A stretch of 64,000 nt of DNA, taken from positions 1 to 64,000 of the forward strand of contig CANFHX010000011.1 of NCBI GenBank assembly GCA_947446865.1, written 5' to 3'. Shown here piece after piece: positions 53,585 to 61,023 of this stretch. Both the position numbers and the translations under genes were made by a program. Below the pieces are notes generated by a model, which was given only the letters and a program-made list of their open reading frames with translations, ran no database searches and was not told where the DNA came from. Numbering within the stretch: position 1 is the first letter of the stretch; every line of letters begins with the position of its first letter. The stretch comes from Flavobacteriaceae bacterium. Its GTDB lineage: Bacteria > Bacteroidota > Bacteroidia > Flavobacteriales > Flavobacteriaceae.

Positions 53585-53827
53585 ATGGAAGTAATTAGAT
53601 TAGAATTTCAGCCCCAAATTAAAGACAAAATCTTAGAATTTTTGAATTCTTTTTCATCAGAAGAATTGAAAATTGTTAGGGAAGACCCTTTTTTTGAAGA
53701 AAATAAAAAAAAGTTGGAGGCTGAATTGGCAAATATTAAAAATGGAACTGCTGAATTTTGCTCCCTGGACGAGTTAGATTTAATGATGGATGAAATTTTT
53801 GCCGAAAATGACAATAAAATTAAGTAA
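53585..53827 (+). CDS. Antitoxin-like protein, copy 2
   Basis: About 80 residues starting MEVIRLEFQPQIKDKILEFLNSFSS, identical to copy 1 over roughly the first 45 residues and then diverging ('AELANIKNGTAEFCSLDELDLMMDEIFAENDNKIK'). The upstream 45 bp, including the TATATTTG promoter element, are also duplicated. It could neutralise the toxin of copy 1 as well as, or instead of, its own disrupted partner. Confidence 0.78.
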   Translation: MEVIRLEFQPQIKDKILEFLNSFSSEELKIVREDPFFEENKKKLEAELANIKNGTAEFCSLDELDLMMDEIFAENDNKIK

Positions 53828-54089
53828 ACAGTTTCAATTGGATTTGATAAGTCAAGTTCATTTTATTTACAAAGATAAACCTTAGGCAGCCTTAAAATTC
53901 AGAAAAGATATTATCAAAAATTTGAGAAAAGATTTAAAGCATCCTTTTTTGTTTAAAAAATCTATTTATTTTGATAATGAAACTATTAGAGATTATGTTT
54001 TTAAAGGCTATACTTGTGTTTATGAAATTGATGTCAAACAAAATGTAGTAAATGTCTTCGGATTCATCAAATACAAACAATTTTTATAA
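53808..54089 (+). pseudogene. RelE-like toxin, copy 2, disrupted by a nonsense codon
   Basis: The reading frame starts ATG-ACA-ATA and aligns over its full length with toxin copy 1 (LSKQFQLDLISQVHFIYKDKP-stop-AALKFRKDIIKNL ... YVFKGYTCVYEIDVKQN). Codon 26 is TAG (53883-53885) where copy 1 has CGA in 'CCA CGA GCA'. No frameshift is seen, and the frame after the stop remains open to the TAA at 54087-54089. The ORF track therefore lacks this gene. It is a young pseudogene unless the stop is read through. Confidence 0.9.
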
Positions 54090-54095
54090 ACCAAT

Positions 54096-54515
54096 ATGCC
54101 AAGAATATTAGCCATTGACTACGGAATGAAACGCACCGGAATTGCCGTTACGGACGAATTACAAATCATTGCTTCGGGATTAACTACCATTCCATCAGAA
54201 ACTGCTATTGCTTTTTTGAAAGACTATTTTGCTAAAGAAAAAGTGAGCAAAGTCTTAATTGGTGAACCCAAACAAATGAACGGACAACCTTCCGAAAGTA
54301 CAGAAATCATTGAGAAATTTGTATCTAAATTTAAAAAAGAATTTCCGGATATGTCACTAGAACGTTCGGACGAAAGATTTACATCTAAGATGGCATTCCA
54401 AACCATGATTGATAGTGGACTCAATAAAAAACAACGTCAAAACAAAGCCTTAGTTGATGAAATTGCTGCGACGATAATGCTTCAAGATTATTTATTGCGA
54501 TTTAAAATTACCTAA
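54096..54515 (+). CDS. ruvX: Putative Holliday junction resolvase RuvX
   Basis: 139 residues with RNase H-like motifs: 'RILAIDYGMKRTGIAVTDELQIIASGLTTI', 'VLIGEPKQMNGQPSESTEIIEKFV' and 'LERSDERFTSKMAF'. YqgF/RuvX proteins act in resolution of Holliday junctions or in 16S rRNA processing. It lies 6 bp after the pseudogenised toxin, so it may be transcribed from the TA promoter. Followed by a terminator. Confidence 0.93.
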   Translation: MPRILAIDYGMKRTGIAVTDELQIIASGLTTIPSETAIAFLKDYFAKEKVSKVLIGEPKQMNGQPSESTEIIEKFVSKFKKEFPDMSLERSDERFTSKMAFQTMIDSGLNKKQRQNKALVDEIAATIMLQDYLLRFKIT

Positions 54516-54598
54516 TTCAACTCTTAGTGTTCTATTAATAGTTATCGTTTCCTCTATATTGAATATCAAATTTTAATTTATTCGTTCTAAATTAAATC

Positions 54599-54629
54599 AC
54601 GCATTCTTTCCAACTAAATGCGTTTTTTT
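54599..54629 (+). terminator. Terminator of ruvX
   Basis: ACGCATT and AATGCGT form a 7-bp stem with an 11-nt loop, followed by TTTTTTT. A TACTTTTG -7 element for def (54632-54639) begins within 10 bp, so termination and initiation are packed together. Confidence 0.85.
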
Positions 54630-54677
54630 GTTACTTTTGCACTTCGATTTCAAAAAAAATAAAAATAATATCAGAAA

Positions 54678-55265
54678 ATGATACTACCAATATACGGTTA
54701 TGGTGATCCTGTTTTAAGAAAAGTAGGCGAAGATATTTCGGCTGAATACCCTAATTTACAGGAAATTATCGTTAATATGTACGAAACTATGTACAATGCT
54801 TATGGCGTTGGATTGGCGGCTCCACAAGTTGGATTGGCAATTAGGTTGTTTGTTATTGATACCGAACCTTTTAGCGACAGCGAAGACCTAACTACGGAAG
54901 AGCAAAACCAATTAAAAGGGTTTAAACAAACCTTTATTAATGCCAAAATGCTTAAAGAAGAAGGCGAAGAATGGGGTTTTAACGAAGGTTGCTTGAGTAT
55001 TCCAGACGTTCGGGAAGATGTGTATCGTCAAGAAAAAATTACTTTAGAATTTTATGACGAAAATTTTATTAAAAAAACTGAAGTTTATGATGGCTTAGTT
55101 GCTCGCGTAATTCAGCACGAATACGATCATATTGAAGGGATTCTTTTTACCGATAAAATCGCAATGTTGAAAAAGACCTTGATTAAAAAGAAGTTACAAA
55201 ATATTATGGATGGTAAAGCCCGTCCGGATTACAGAATGAAATTTTGCAATAAAAAAGGAAGATAA
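54678..55265 (+). CDS. def: Peptide deformylase
   Basis: Removes the N-formyl group from new proteins; iron or zinc enzyme of the cytosol. 195 residues with the three motifs 'GVGLAAPQVGL', 'EGCLSIP' and 'QHEYDHIEG' (HExxH). The final helix 'LIKKKLQNIMDGKARPDYRM' is typical of Bacteroidota enzymes. Followed by DUF5606 with about 95 bp between. Confidence 0.96.
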   Translation: MILPIYGYGDPVLRKVGEDISAEYPNLQEIIVNMYETMYNAYGVGLAAPQVGLAIRLFVIDTEPFSDSEDLTTEEQNQLKGFKQTFINAKMLKEEGEEWGFNEGCLSIPDVREDVYRQEKITLEFYDENFIKKTEVYDGLVARVIQHEYDHIEGILFTDKIAMLKKTLIKKKLQNIMDGKARPDYRMKFCNKKGR

Positions 55266-55360
55266 TTTAAGAAACTCAATTATTGAAATTTTGTTATTGC
55301 AATTGCTATTGTAATTGAACTTTTATAATATATTTACCACCTATTAAATACTTTTAGAAA

Positions 55361-55831
55361 ATGAATGTAGAAAAAATATTAGCCATTTCAGGCAAGCCAG
55401 GATTATATGAATTGAAAGTACAAACGCGTTCTGGATTTGTAGCCGAGTCAATGTTAGACGGAAAAAGAATTACTGTTGGAATGCGAAGTAACGTAAGTTT
55501 GTTGTCTGAAATTTCTATGTATACCCATAGCGAAGAGAAACCTTTAGTTGAAATTATGCGTGCAATTGCAGTTAAAGAAAACGAAGGTCCTGCTATTTCG
55601 CATAAAGAAGATACTGCTAAATTATTAGAATATTTCAAGCAAATCGTTCCAGATTACGATGAAGATAGAGTGTACCCATCCGACATTAAAAAAGTCTTGA
55701 ATTGGTATAATATGCTTCAAGCAAAAGGAATGGTTTCTAAAGAAGAGCCTAAAGTTGAAAATGCAGAGTCTGTAAAAGAACAAGTAGTAGAAGAGGTTAA
55801 GGCTAAAAAGAAAACAGCTAAAAAAGAATAA
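55361..55831 (+). CDS. DUF5606 protein
   Basis: 156 residues, soluble; 'ILAISGKPGLYELKVQTRSGFVAESMLDGKRITVGMRSNVSLLSEISMYTHSEEKPLVEIM' then a Lys/Glu-rich tail ('EEPKVENAESVKEQVVEEVKAKKKTAKKE'). This N-terminal block is the DUF5606 family, conserved in Bacteroidota next to def. The function is unknown; the tail looks disordered. Confidence 0.85.
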   Translation: MNVEKILAISGKPGLYELKVQTRSGFVAESMLDGKRITVGMRSNVSLLSEISMYTHSEEKPLVEIMRAIAVKENEGPAISHKEDTAKLLEYFKQIVPDYDEDRVYPSDIKKVLNWYNMLQAKGMVSKEEPKVENAESVKEQVVEEVKAKKKTAKKE

Positions 55832-55854
55832 TTTAATTTTATAGCATAAAATTT

Positions 55855-55889
55855 AATCCTGTCAAGAAGATTTCCTGACAGGATTTCTT
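55855..55889 (+). terminator. Terminator between DUF5606 gene and mazG
   Basis: AATCCTGTCA and TGACAGGATT form a perfect 10-bp stem with an 11-nt loop. The following T-run is short (TTCTTATTTTT), but the stem is strong. Confidence 0.75.
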
Positions 55890-55911
55890 ATTTTTACACA
55901 AATCAAAAATC

Positions 55912-56691
55912 ATGAATACTAGACAACAACAACTCGACGCTTTTGGAAGATTACTTGATATTATGGACGATTTGCGTGAAAAATGTCCTTGGGATAAAAA
56001 GCAAACGCTTGAAAGTTTACGGCATTTAACCATAGAAGAAACCTATGAATTGGGGGATGCTATCTTAAATAACGACTTGCAAGAAATTAAAAAAGAACTT
56101 GGCGATGTATTGTTGCATATTGTTTTTTATGCCAAAATAGGCAGCGAAACCAACGACTTTGATATTGCCGATGTTTGTAACGAAATTTGTGAAAAATTGA
56201 TTTTCAGACATCCACATATTTATGGCGATGTAGTGGTTGCTGATGAAGAAGAAGTAAAACAAAACTGGGAAAAACTGAAACTTAAAGAAGGTAAGAAATC
56301 CGTTTTAGAAGGTGTTCCTAAAGGATTACCAGCCTTAGTGAAAGCGAGTAGAATTCAAGATAAAGTAAAAGGAGTAGGGTTTGATTGGGAAGAACCGCAC
56401 CAAGTTTGGGATAAAGTACAAGAAGAACTTCAAGAATTGCAAGTGGAAGTAGCGGCAGGCGATCAAGATAAAATAGAAGCCGAATTTGGGGATGTATTAT
56501 TTTCGATGATTAATTATGCCCGATTTTTGAAAGTAAATCCCGAAGACGCTTTGGAACGAACCAATAAAAAATTCATCAAACGTTTTCAATATTTAGAAAG
56601 CAAAGCTGGGGAATTAGGAAAACCATTAATGGACATGACCCTTGCAGAAATGGATATTTTTTGGGAAGAAGCGAAGCGACTTCCTAAATAA
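55912..56691 (+). CDS. mazG: Nucleoside triphosphate pyrophosphohydrolase MazG
   Basis: 259 residues with two tandem MazG domains; the N-terminal one has 'CPWDKKQTLESLRHLTIEETYELGDAI' and 'KKELGDVLLHIVFYAKIGSE' (ExxE...ExxD metal motif), the C-terminal one 'VQEELQELQVEVAAGDQDKIEAEFGDVLFSMINYARFL'. It hydrolyses NTPs or dNTPs, including aberrant ones, to NMP and PPi. Followed by a hairpin that contains a second copy of its last codons. Confidence 0.95.
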   Translation: MNTRQQQLDAFGRLLDIMDDLREKCPWDKKQTLESLRHLTIEETYELGDAILNNDLQEIKKELGDVLLHIVFYAKIGSETNDFDIADVCNEICEKLIFRHPHIYGDVVVADEEEVKQNWEKLKLKEGKKSVLEGVPKGLPALVKASRIQDKVKGVGFDWEEPHQVWDKVQEELQELQVEVAAGDQDKIEAEFGDVLFSMINYARFLKVNPEDALERTNKKFIKRFQYLESKAGELGKPLMDMTLAEMDIFWEEAKRLPK

Positions 56692-56732
56692 ATTAGTAAT
56701 TAGAAAATCTTTGATTTTCAAATTACTAATTT
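56690..56732. terminator. Hairpin at the end of mazG
   Basis: AAATTAGTAATT and AATTACTAATTT (12 bp perfect), extended inward by GAAAATC/GATTTTC after one mismatch, around a 3-nt loop. It begins at the mazG stop codon. There is no good T-run, but the stem is long. Confidence 0.6.
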
Positions 56733-56762
56733 GGAAGAAGCGAAGAAATTATAAAAAAAGTT

Positions 56763-56832
56763 GCCACGAATTACACAAATTTACACGAAAATTAAATAAT
56801 AATAATTTGTGCAAATTTGTGTAATTCGTGGC
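56763..56832. repeat. Large palindrome GCCACGAATTACACAAATT
   Basis: GCCACGAATTACACAAATTTACACGAAAATT and AATTTGTGCAAATTTGTGTAATTCGTGGC pair over about 29 bp with a few mismatches and a short AT loop. Units of this type (CGAATT.CACAAATT) also occur near pepD. It separates mazG from the convergent 604-aa gene. Confidence 0.8.
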
Positions 56833-56841
56833 TGTTTATTA

Positions 56842-58656
56842 TTAAACCATTTCCAACTTTGGAATTTCAATAGTAAAAATTGAATTTTTATAGTTGTGCA
56901 ATTGGTTTTGAATTTTCACATAATCCATTTTAAAGAATTGTGTTTCGGAGAATAATTTAGAGTAATAATCAATTCCTTCCAATAAATTATTTTTAAACGA
57001 TTGCAGTTTTTTAATCTGCCCTGCAGTAATATCCGAAGTTGTTTCTTCAATTTCGTTTTTCAAATAATCTACATACATTTTCAATTCATTTATAAACAGA
57101 TTTGGACGGTTTATAGAACCATTAACAGAAGTATTTCCATAAATATGTTGCACCATGTTAGAAAGTGAAACTTCTTTATCAAAATAGGCTAAGTTGGGGC
57201 CAGGACAAATTACAACGCCTTGTTCTTCGCCTTTAATTTTAATACTATTTTCAATATATGCAGCATTCACTAAACCAACACAAAGACAGGATTTTTCAGT
57301 AATTTTTGTTTTTTTCTTCTCATAATCACGCAAAGAAATAGCATCTTTTTGAGCATCTAATTCTTCTAATTTTATGTCTTGGTATTTTCTGGAAGCGGTA
57401 CAAATTCCTTGATTGGAAAACTCTTTGCTCAACGCCAATAGTTTTTTAGGGCATGGACTTCCTGATTTATTTTCTACAATTCTATTTTGTTTAAATACTT
57501 CATTGGTTGTGCCTCTAACCGTGTTAAACGGAATTCCCAAAGGAGAAATTTGACTGATATAAAAATCTTTTTCTACCGATTTTGCTAACAATTCTCTAGT
57601 TGCTGCATCTACCGAAGTTGCTTCTGGAACCAATAAAAACGGCGAACCCCATCCCACAGAATCCATTTGATAATGATCCAATAAAAATTGGTGTTCTTCT
57701 GCGGTTCCAACGCCGCCTTGCACGGTGATTTTTAATTCTAAAGGACTTTCTGGTATTGGCATTTCTTTTATGGTCAATGCTTTAACCATCAATTCATGAG
57801 CCGATTGTATTAATTGTTCTTTCTTTTGATGAAATTCTTCTAAAATTGGTCCCAATAAAAATCCATCCGTTGCAAAGGCATGTCCACCACAATTCAATCC
57901 CGATTCTATTCGATATTCTGAAACCCAAAGCCCTTTTTTGGCTAAGAAATTCCCCTGAATCATTGCCGAACGGAAGTCGCTTACCTTCAAGATAATTTTC
58001 TTTTTTAGCGTACCATTTGCATCCGGAAAGAAGTCTTTGAAATTTTCAAAATAACTGTACAATCTAGGATTCATCCCTGCAGATAATACCACCGAAGAAG
58101 TTAGATTGCTATTTGCAAATCCTCTTAATGAAGCATGAGCATCATTAAAAATAACCGGTAATTGTTCGTTTTTAATGAAATTGTCTTTGTCGACTTTGGT
58201 CATGATATTTACATCAATTTCACCAGCAGATAAATTATTTTCTAAATAATTCATTACATTTTCTTTAAATGCAATGCCATCTTCCAGTAGATTTTGCAAT
58301 CCTTTTTTAAGTTCTGATTTGTTAGGAAGCATCGCAATATAATTGTTTAACGCTTCTTTACTTTCGGCTAATTCTTGTTTGAAAGCTTCAAATTTTTGTT
58401 GTACTACGGTATCTACCATATTTAAATAGGAGGTAATTCGTAATGCTCTGTAATCTTGAATTTTGTTAGAAATTCCTTCATAATTAAAATGGAATTTTTT
58501 ACTATAAAAAGTATGCATTTTTTCTATTACTTCATCATCTATGATAGAAATAACAGACGATATGCCATATTGTGCCACTCTAATAGGGCTATCTATAGTA
58601 TAGGCCAATCCCATGACAGGAATGTGAAAAGTATGTATAGTTTGGTTTTTTGCCAT
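56842..58656 (-). CDS. Uncharacterised protein with nitronate-monooxygenase-like motifs
   Basis: 604 residues starting MAKNQTIHTFHIPVMGLAY; the track's 46 extra residues are non-coding upstream DNA. Not recognised as a named family. The order of motifs resembles FMN TIM barrels of the nitronate monooxygenase/FabK type: 'MGLAYTIDSPIRVAQYGISSVISI' (15-38), 'SGLNCGGHAFATDG' (252-265), 'VQGGVGTAEEHQF' (312-324), 'VGWGSPFLLVPEA' (334-346). C-terminal cysteines (402, 419, 457, 459, 484; also 256) could hold a metal or Fe-S centre; this is inference. Its promoter carries a TGA-N6-TCA site with the same spacing as the ccoI and ccoS sites. Confidence 0.7.
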   Translation of the reverse strand: MAKNQTIHTFHIPVMGLAYTIDSPIRVAQYGISSVISIIDDEVIEKMHTFYSKKFHFNYEGISNKIQDYRALRITSYLNMVDTVVQQKFEAFKQELAESKEALNNYIAMLPNKSELKKGLQNLLEDGIAFKENVMNYLENNLSAGEIDVNIMTKVDKDNFIKNEQLPVIFNDAHASLRGFANSNLTSSVVLSAGMNPRLYSYFENFKDFFPDANGTLKKKIILKVSDFRSAMIQGNFLAKKGLWVSEYRIESGLNCGGHAFATDGFLLGPILEEFHQKKEQLIQSAHELMVKALTIKEMPIPESPLELKITVQGGVGTAEEHQFLLDHYQMDSVGWGSPFLLVPEATSVDAATRELLAKSVEKDFYISQISPLGIPFNTVRGTTNEVFKQNRIVENKSGSPCPKKLLALSKEFSNQGICTASRKYQDIKLEELDAQKDAISLRDYEKKKTKITEKSCLCVGLVNAAYIENSIKIKGEEQGVVICPGPNLAYFDKEVSLSNMVQHIYGNTSVNGSINRPNLFINELKMYVDYLKNEIEETTSDITAGQIKKLQSFKNNLLEGIDYYSKLFSETQFFKMDYVKIQNQLHNYKNSIFTIEIPKLEMV

Positions 58657-58681
58657 AATGAGATATTGTTTTAATAATTCG

Positions 58682-58724
58682 CAAATGTTGCCAAAGCAGT
58701 TAAATAAAAAACTGATAATTGTCA
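58682..58724 (-). promoter_or_regulatory. FNR-type activated promoter of the 604-aa gene
   Basis: TGATAATTGTCA (58713-58724) is a 12-bp near-palindrome (10 of 12). On the minus strand the -7 element AACATTTG (58689-58682; TAnnTTTG with one mismatch) ends 36.5 bp from the site centre. The same distance is found at ccoI and ccoS. The site also lies 40.5 bp from the plus-strand -7 element of the APC permease gene (TATATTTG, 58752-58759). Confidence 0.6.
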
Positions 58725-58776
58725 TATCTGTCGTATTAATACAAAAAAATGTATATTTGAAATTATAAAAATAATT

Positions 58777-60222
58777 ATGTCGGATACAAAACACGAATTA
58801 AAACGCTCTTTAGGCCTTATTGATGCCACCAGTTTAGTAGCAGGATCTATGATTGGATCTGGAATATTTTTAGTAACTGCAGCAATGGCAAGAGACGTAG
58901 GTTCGGCCGCTTGGATCTTAATCATTTGGCTGGTTACGGGATTATTGACCATGTCGGCAGCGTTGAGTTATGGCGAATTAGCAGGTATGATGCCTAACGC
59001 TGGAGGTCAATATGTTTATATCCAGCGTGCTTACGGAAAATTAATTTCCTTTTTATACGGATGGACGGTTTTCACCGTAATTCAAACAGGAGTTATTGCT
59101 GCAGTCGCTGTTGCTTTCGCAAATTATTCGGCAGTATTTTTTCCTTTTTTAGAAAATAAAATTTTCACAATTGGCGAAAGTTTTGTGTTTACTAACAAGC
59201 AAGTTTTAGCAATGTTCAGTATTATTTTGCTTACCTATATTAATACGAAAGGAGTTAAAAACGGAAAAATCATTCAGTTGGTTTTCACATCTGCAAAGTT
59301 AATTGCCCTTTTTGCTTTAATTATTTTCGGATTGTATGTTGGTTTTCATACCAATACGTTTTCTACTAATTTCTCCAATATGTGGGATGCAAGTAAAACC
59401 GTTCTAAATGAAAACGGAACTTTAACCATTACTAAATTATCCGGAATTGCTTTACTTGGAGCGATGGGAGCAACCATAATAAACTCCTTATTTTCTAGTG
59501 ATGCTTGGAACAACGTAACTTTTATTGCTGGAGAAATTAAAGAGCCCAAAAAGAATATTCCACGAAGTTTATTTTTAGGGACTTTAATAGTTACTGTGAT
59601 TTATATTTTGGCAAACGTTGCGTACTTGGCTCTATTGCCATTACATGGAACTCCAAATGGTTCTATTATGCAAAACGGAATTATGTTTGCAAGTCAAGAT
59701 CGAGTAGGAGCCGCTGCCGCTAGTGTGATTATGGGAAATATTGGTGTTTTTGCAATGGCAGGATTAATCATGGTTTCTACCTTTGGGTGCAATAGTGGCT
59801 TGATTTTATCTGGAGGAAGATTGTTTTATGCCATGGCCAAAGATGCTTTATTTTTTAAAGACGCAGGAGAATTAAACCAACACGATGTTCCTGCTAAAGC
59901 CTTGTGGTTCCAATGTGCTTGGGCATGTATATTGTGTGTTTCAGGGAGGTATAGCGATTTGCTTACGTATGCAACATTTGCATCCTTACTATTCTACATA
60001 TTAACTATCGGAGGACTGTTTATACTTCGTAAAAAAGAACCTGATGCCGAAAGACCTTATAAAGCATTCGGATATCCAGTAATTCCGATGCTATATATAG
60101 TGATTACTGCAGCAATATGTTTGACCTTATTAGTTTACGATACTCGAAACACCGGACTTGGATTATTTATAGTAGCCTTAGGAATTCCGGTATACTATTT
60201 ATTTTTAAACAAGAAAAAGTAA
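58777..60222 (+). CDS. APC-family amino acid permease
   Basis: 481 residues with 12 membrane helices: 'LGLIDATSLVAGSMIGSGIFLVTAAMARDVGSAAWILIIWL', 'MPNAGGQYVYIQRAYGKLISFLYGWTVF', 'SLFSSDAWNNVTFIAGEIKEPKKNIPRSLFLGT'. LAT-like APC transporter for an amino acid or related compound; direction and substrate unknown. It diverges from the 604-aa gene, sharing a 121-bp region with the FNR-type site. Confidence 0.92.
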   Translation: MSDTKHELKRSLGLIDATSLVAGSMIGSGIFLVTAAMARDVGSAAWILIIWLVTGLLTMSAALSYGELAGMMPNAGGQYVYIQRAYGKLISFLYGWTVFTVIQTGVIAAVAVAFANYSAVFFPFLENKIFTIGESFVFTNKQVLAMFSIILLTYINTKGVKNGKIIQLVFTSAKLIALFALIIFGLYVGFHTNTFSTNFSNMWDASKTVLNENGTLTITKLSGIALLGAMGATIINSLFSSDAWNNVTFIAGEIKEPKKNIPRSLFLGTLIVTVIYILANVAYLALLPLHGTPNGSIMQNGIMFASQDRVGAAAASVIMGNIGVFAMAGLIMVSTFGCNSGLILSGGRLFYAMAKDALFFKDAGELNQHDVPAKALWFQCAWACILCVSGRYSDLLTYATFASLLFYILTIGGLFILRKKEPDAERPYKAFGYPVIPMLYIVITAAICLTLLVYDTRNTGLGLFIVALGIPVYYLFLNKKK

Positions 60223-60232
60223 TTTAAAAGAA

Positions 60233-60258
60233 AATGGCTGATTAATTAATCAGCCATT
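60233..60258. terminator. 26-bp perfect palindrome between APC permease and fnr-like gene
   Basis: AATGGCTGATTAATTAATCAGCCATT is fully self-complementary and overlaps the stop codon of the regulator gene. On the minus strand it is followed by TTTTCTTTTAAATT, so it serves as terminator for that gene and probably for the permease too. Confidence 0.8.
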
Positions 60259-60926
60259 CTCTTTAATTTATTTCGGTCTACTATCGTTATCTTTTTTCCT
60301 GTAAGATCAATTATACCACTTTTATTCAATTCGGATAAAAGTCTAATACAACTTTCGGTTGCCGTTCCTATCATTCCGGCAAGTTCTTCACGAGATAATT
60401 GAATATGTAAAGATCCATCTTGGTTTTTTCCGAAAGCATCTTCTAGATAAAGTAAGGTTTCTGCCAAACGTTCTTTTACGTTTTTTTGTGCCATAGAAAC
60501 CATGTGATCATCAGCTTCTTTCAAATCGCCACAAATGGTTTTCATTACATTCATTGAAAATTGGTTATTCTGATTGAAGAATCCCATTATTTCCGTTTTC
60601 GGAATGAAACATACTTCCATATCCTCTAATGCTACGGCACTTAAATTGGCAGGTTCATCACTTATCAAAGATCGTTGGCCAAGTAATTCTCCTGGTTTAA
60701 CCAATTTTACAATTTGATCTTTACCGTTAGCACTAAGTTTGGATAGCTTACAAACGCCATCTTTAATACAAAAAATACCATTTACACTTTCTCCCTCCTC
60801 AAAAATAGGTTCCCCTTTTTTAATTGTAAAAGAAGTTTTACAATCTGCCATTTGCAAAAGTTCCTCTTTTCCAAGGGCTTTCAGCGAGCTAAATTCACGG
60901 ACAATACATTGTTCACATTTACTCAT
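60246..60926 (-). CDS. Crp/Fnr-family transcriptional regulator
   Basis: About 226 residues starting MSKCEQCIVREFSS: a cyclic-nucleotide-binding-like beta barrel (about 25-125; 'KGEPIFEEGESVNGIFCIKDGVCKLSKL', 'PGELLGQRSLISDEPANLSAVALED'), a dimer helix and an HTH ('LSREELAGMIGTATESCIRLLSELNKSGII', with the Glu and Arg that read TGA half-sites in Crp/Fnr proteins). N-terminal Cys4, Cys7 and Cys29 could hold an Fe-S cluster as in FNR. Adjacent ccoI and ccoS carry TGA-N6-TCA sites. ATG at 60926 is used; the earlier start would overlap the regulatory site. Confidence 0.92.
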   Translation of the reverse strand: MSKCEQCIVREFSSLKALGKEELLQMADCKTSFTIKKGEPIFEEGESVNGIFCIKDGVCKLSKLSANGKDQIVKLVKPGELLGQRSLISDEPANLSAVALEDMEVCFIPKTEIMGFFNQNNQFSMNVMKTICGDLKEADDHMVSMAQKNVKERLAETLLYLEDAFGKNQDGSLHIQLSREELAGMIGTATESCIRLLSELNKSGIIDLTGKKITIVDRNKLKRMAD

Positions 60927-60950
60927 ATAGAGTGAGTTTAATTTTGAATA

Positions 60951-60958
60951 CAAACTTA
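60951..60958 (-). promoter_or_regulatory. -7 element of the Crp/Fnr gene
   Basis: TAAGTTTG on the minus strand matches TAnnTTTG. The TGA-N6-TCA site (60969-60980) lies about 23 bp from its end, overlapping the place where the upstream promoter element should be, which would suit autorepression. Confidence 0.5.
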
Positions 60959-60968
60959 CAAATTTGTA

Positions 60969-61011
60969 TGACAAATATCATTTTTTCGATAAAATATATA
61001 TTAGACTTTTG
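60969..61011 (+). promoter_or_regulatory. FNR-type activated promoter of ccoI
   Basis: TGACAAATATCA (60969-60980) is followed by GACTTTTG (61004-61011), a -7 element with one mismatch. The site centre is 36.5 bp before the end of the -7 element, which places it near -41, the class II FNR position. Confidence 0.65.
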
Positions 61012-61023
61012 CATTAGGTAAAA

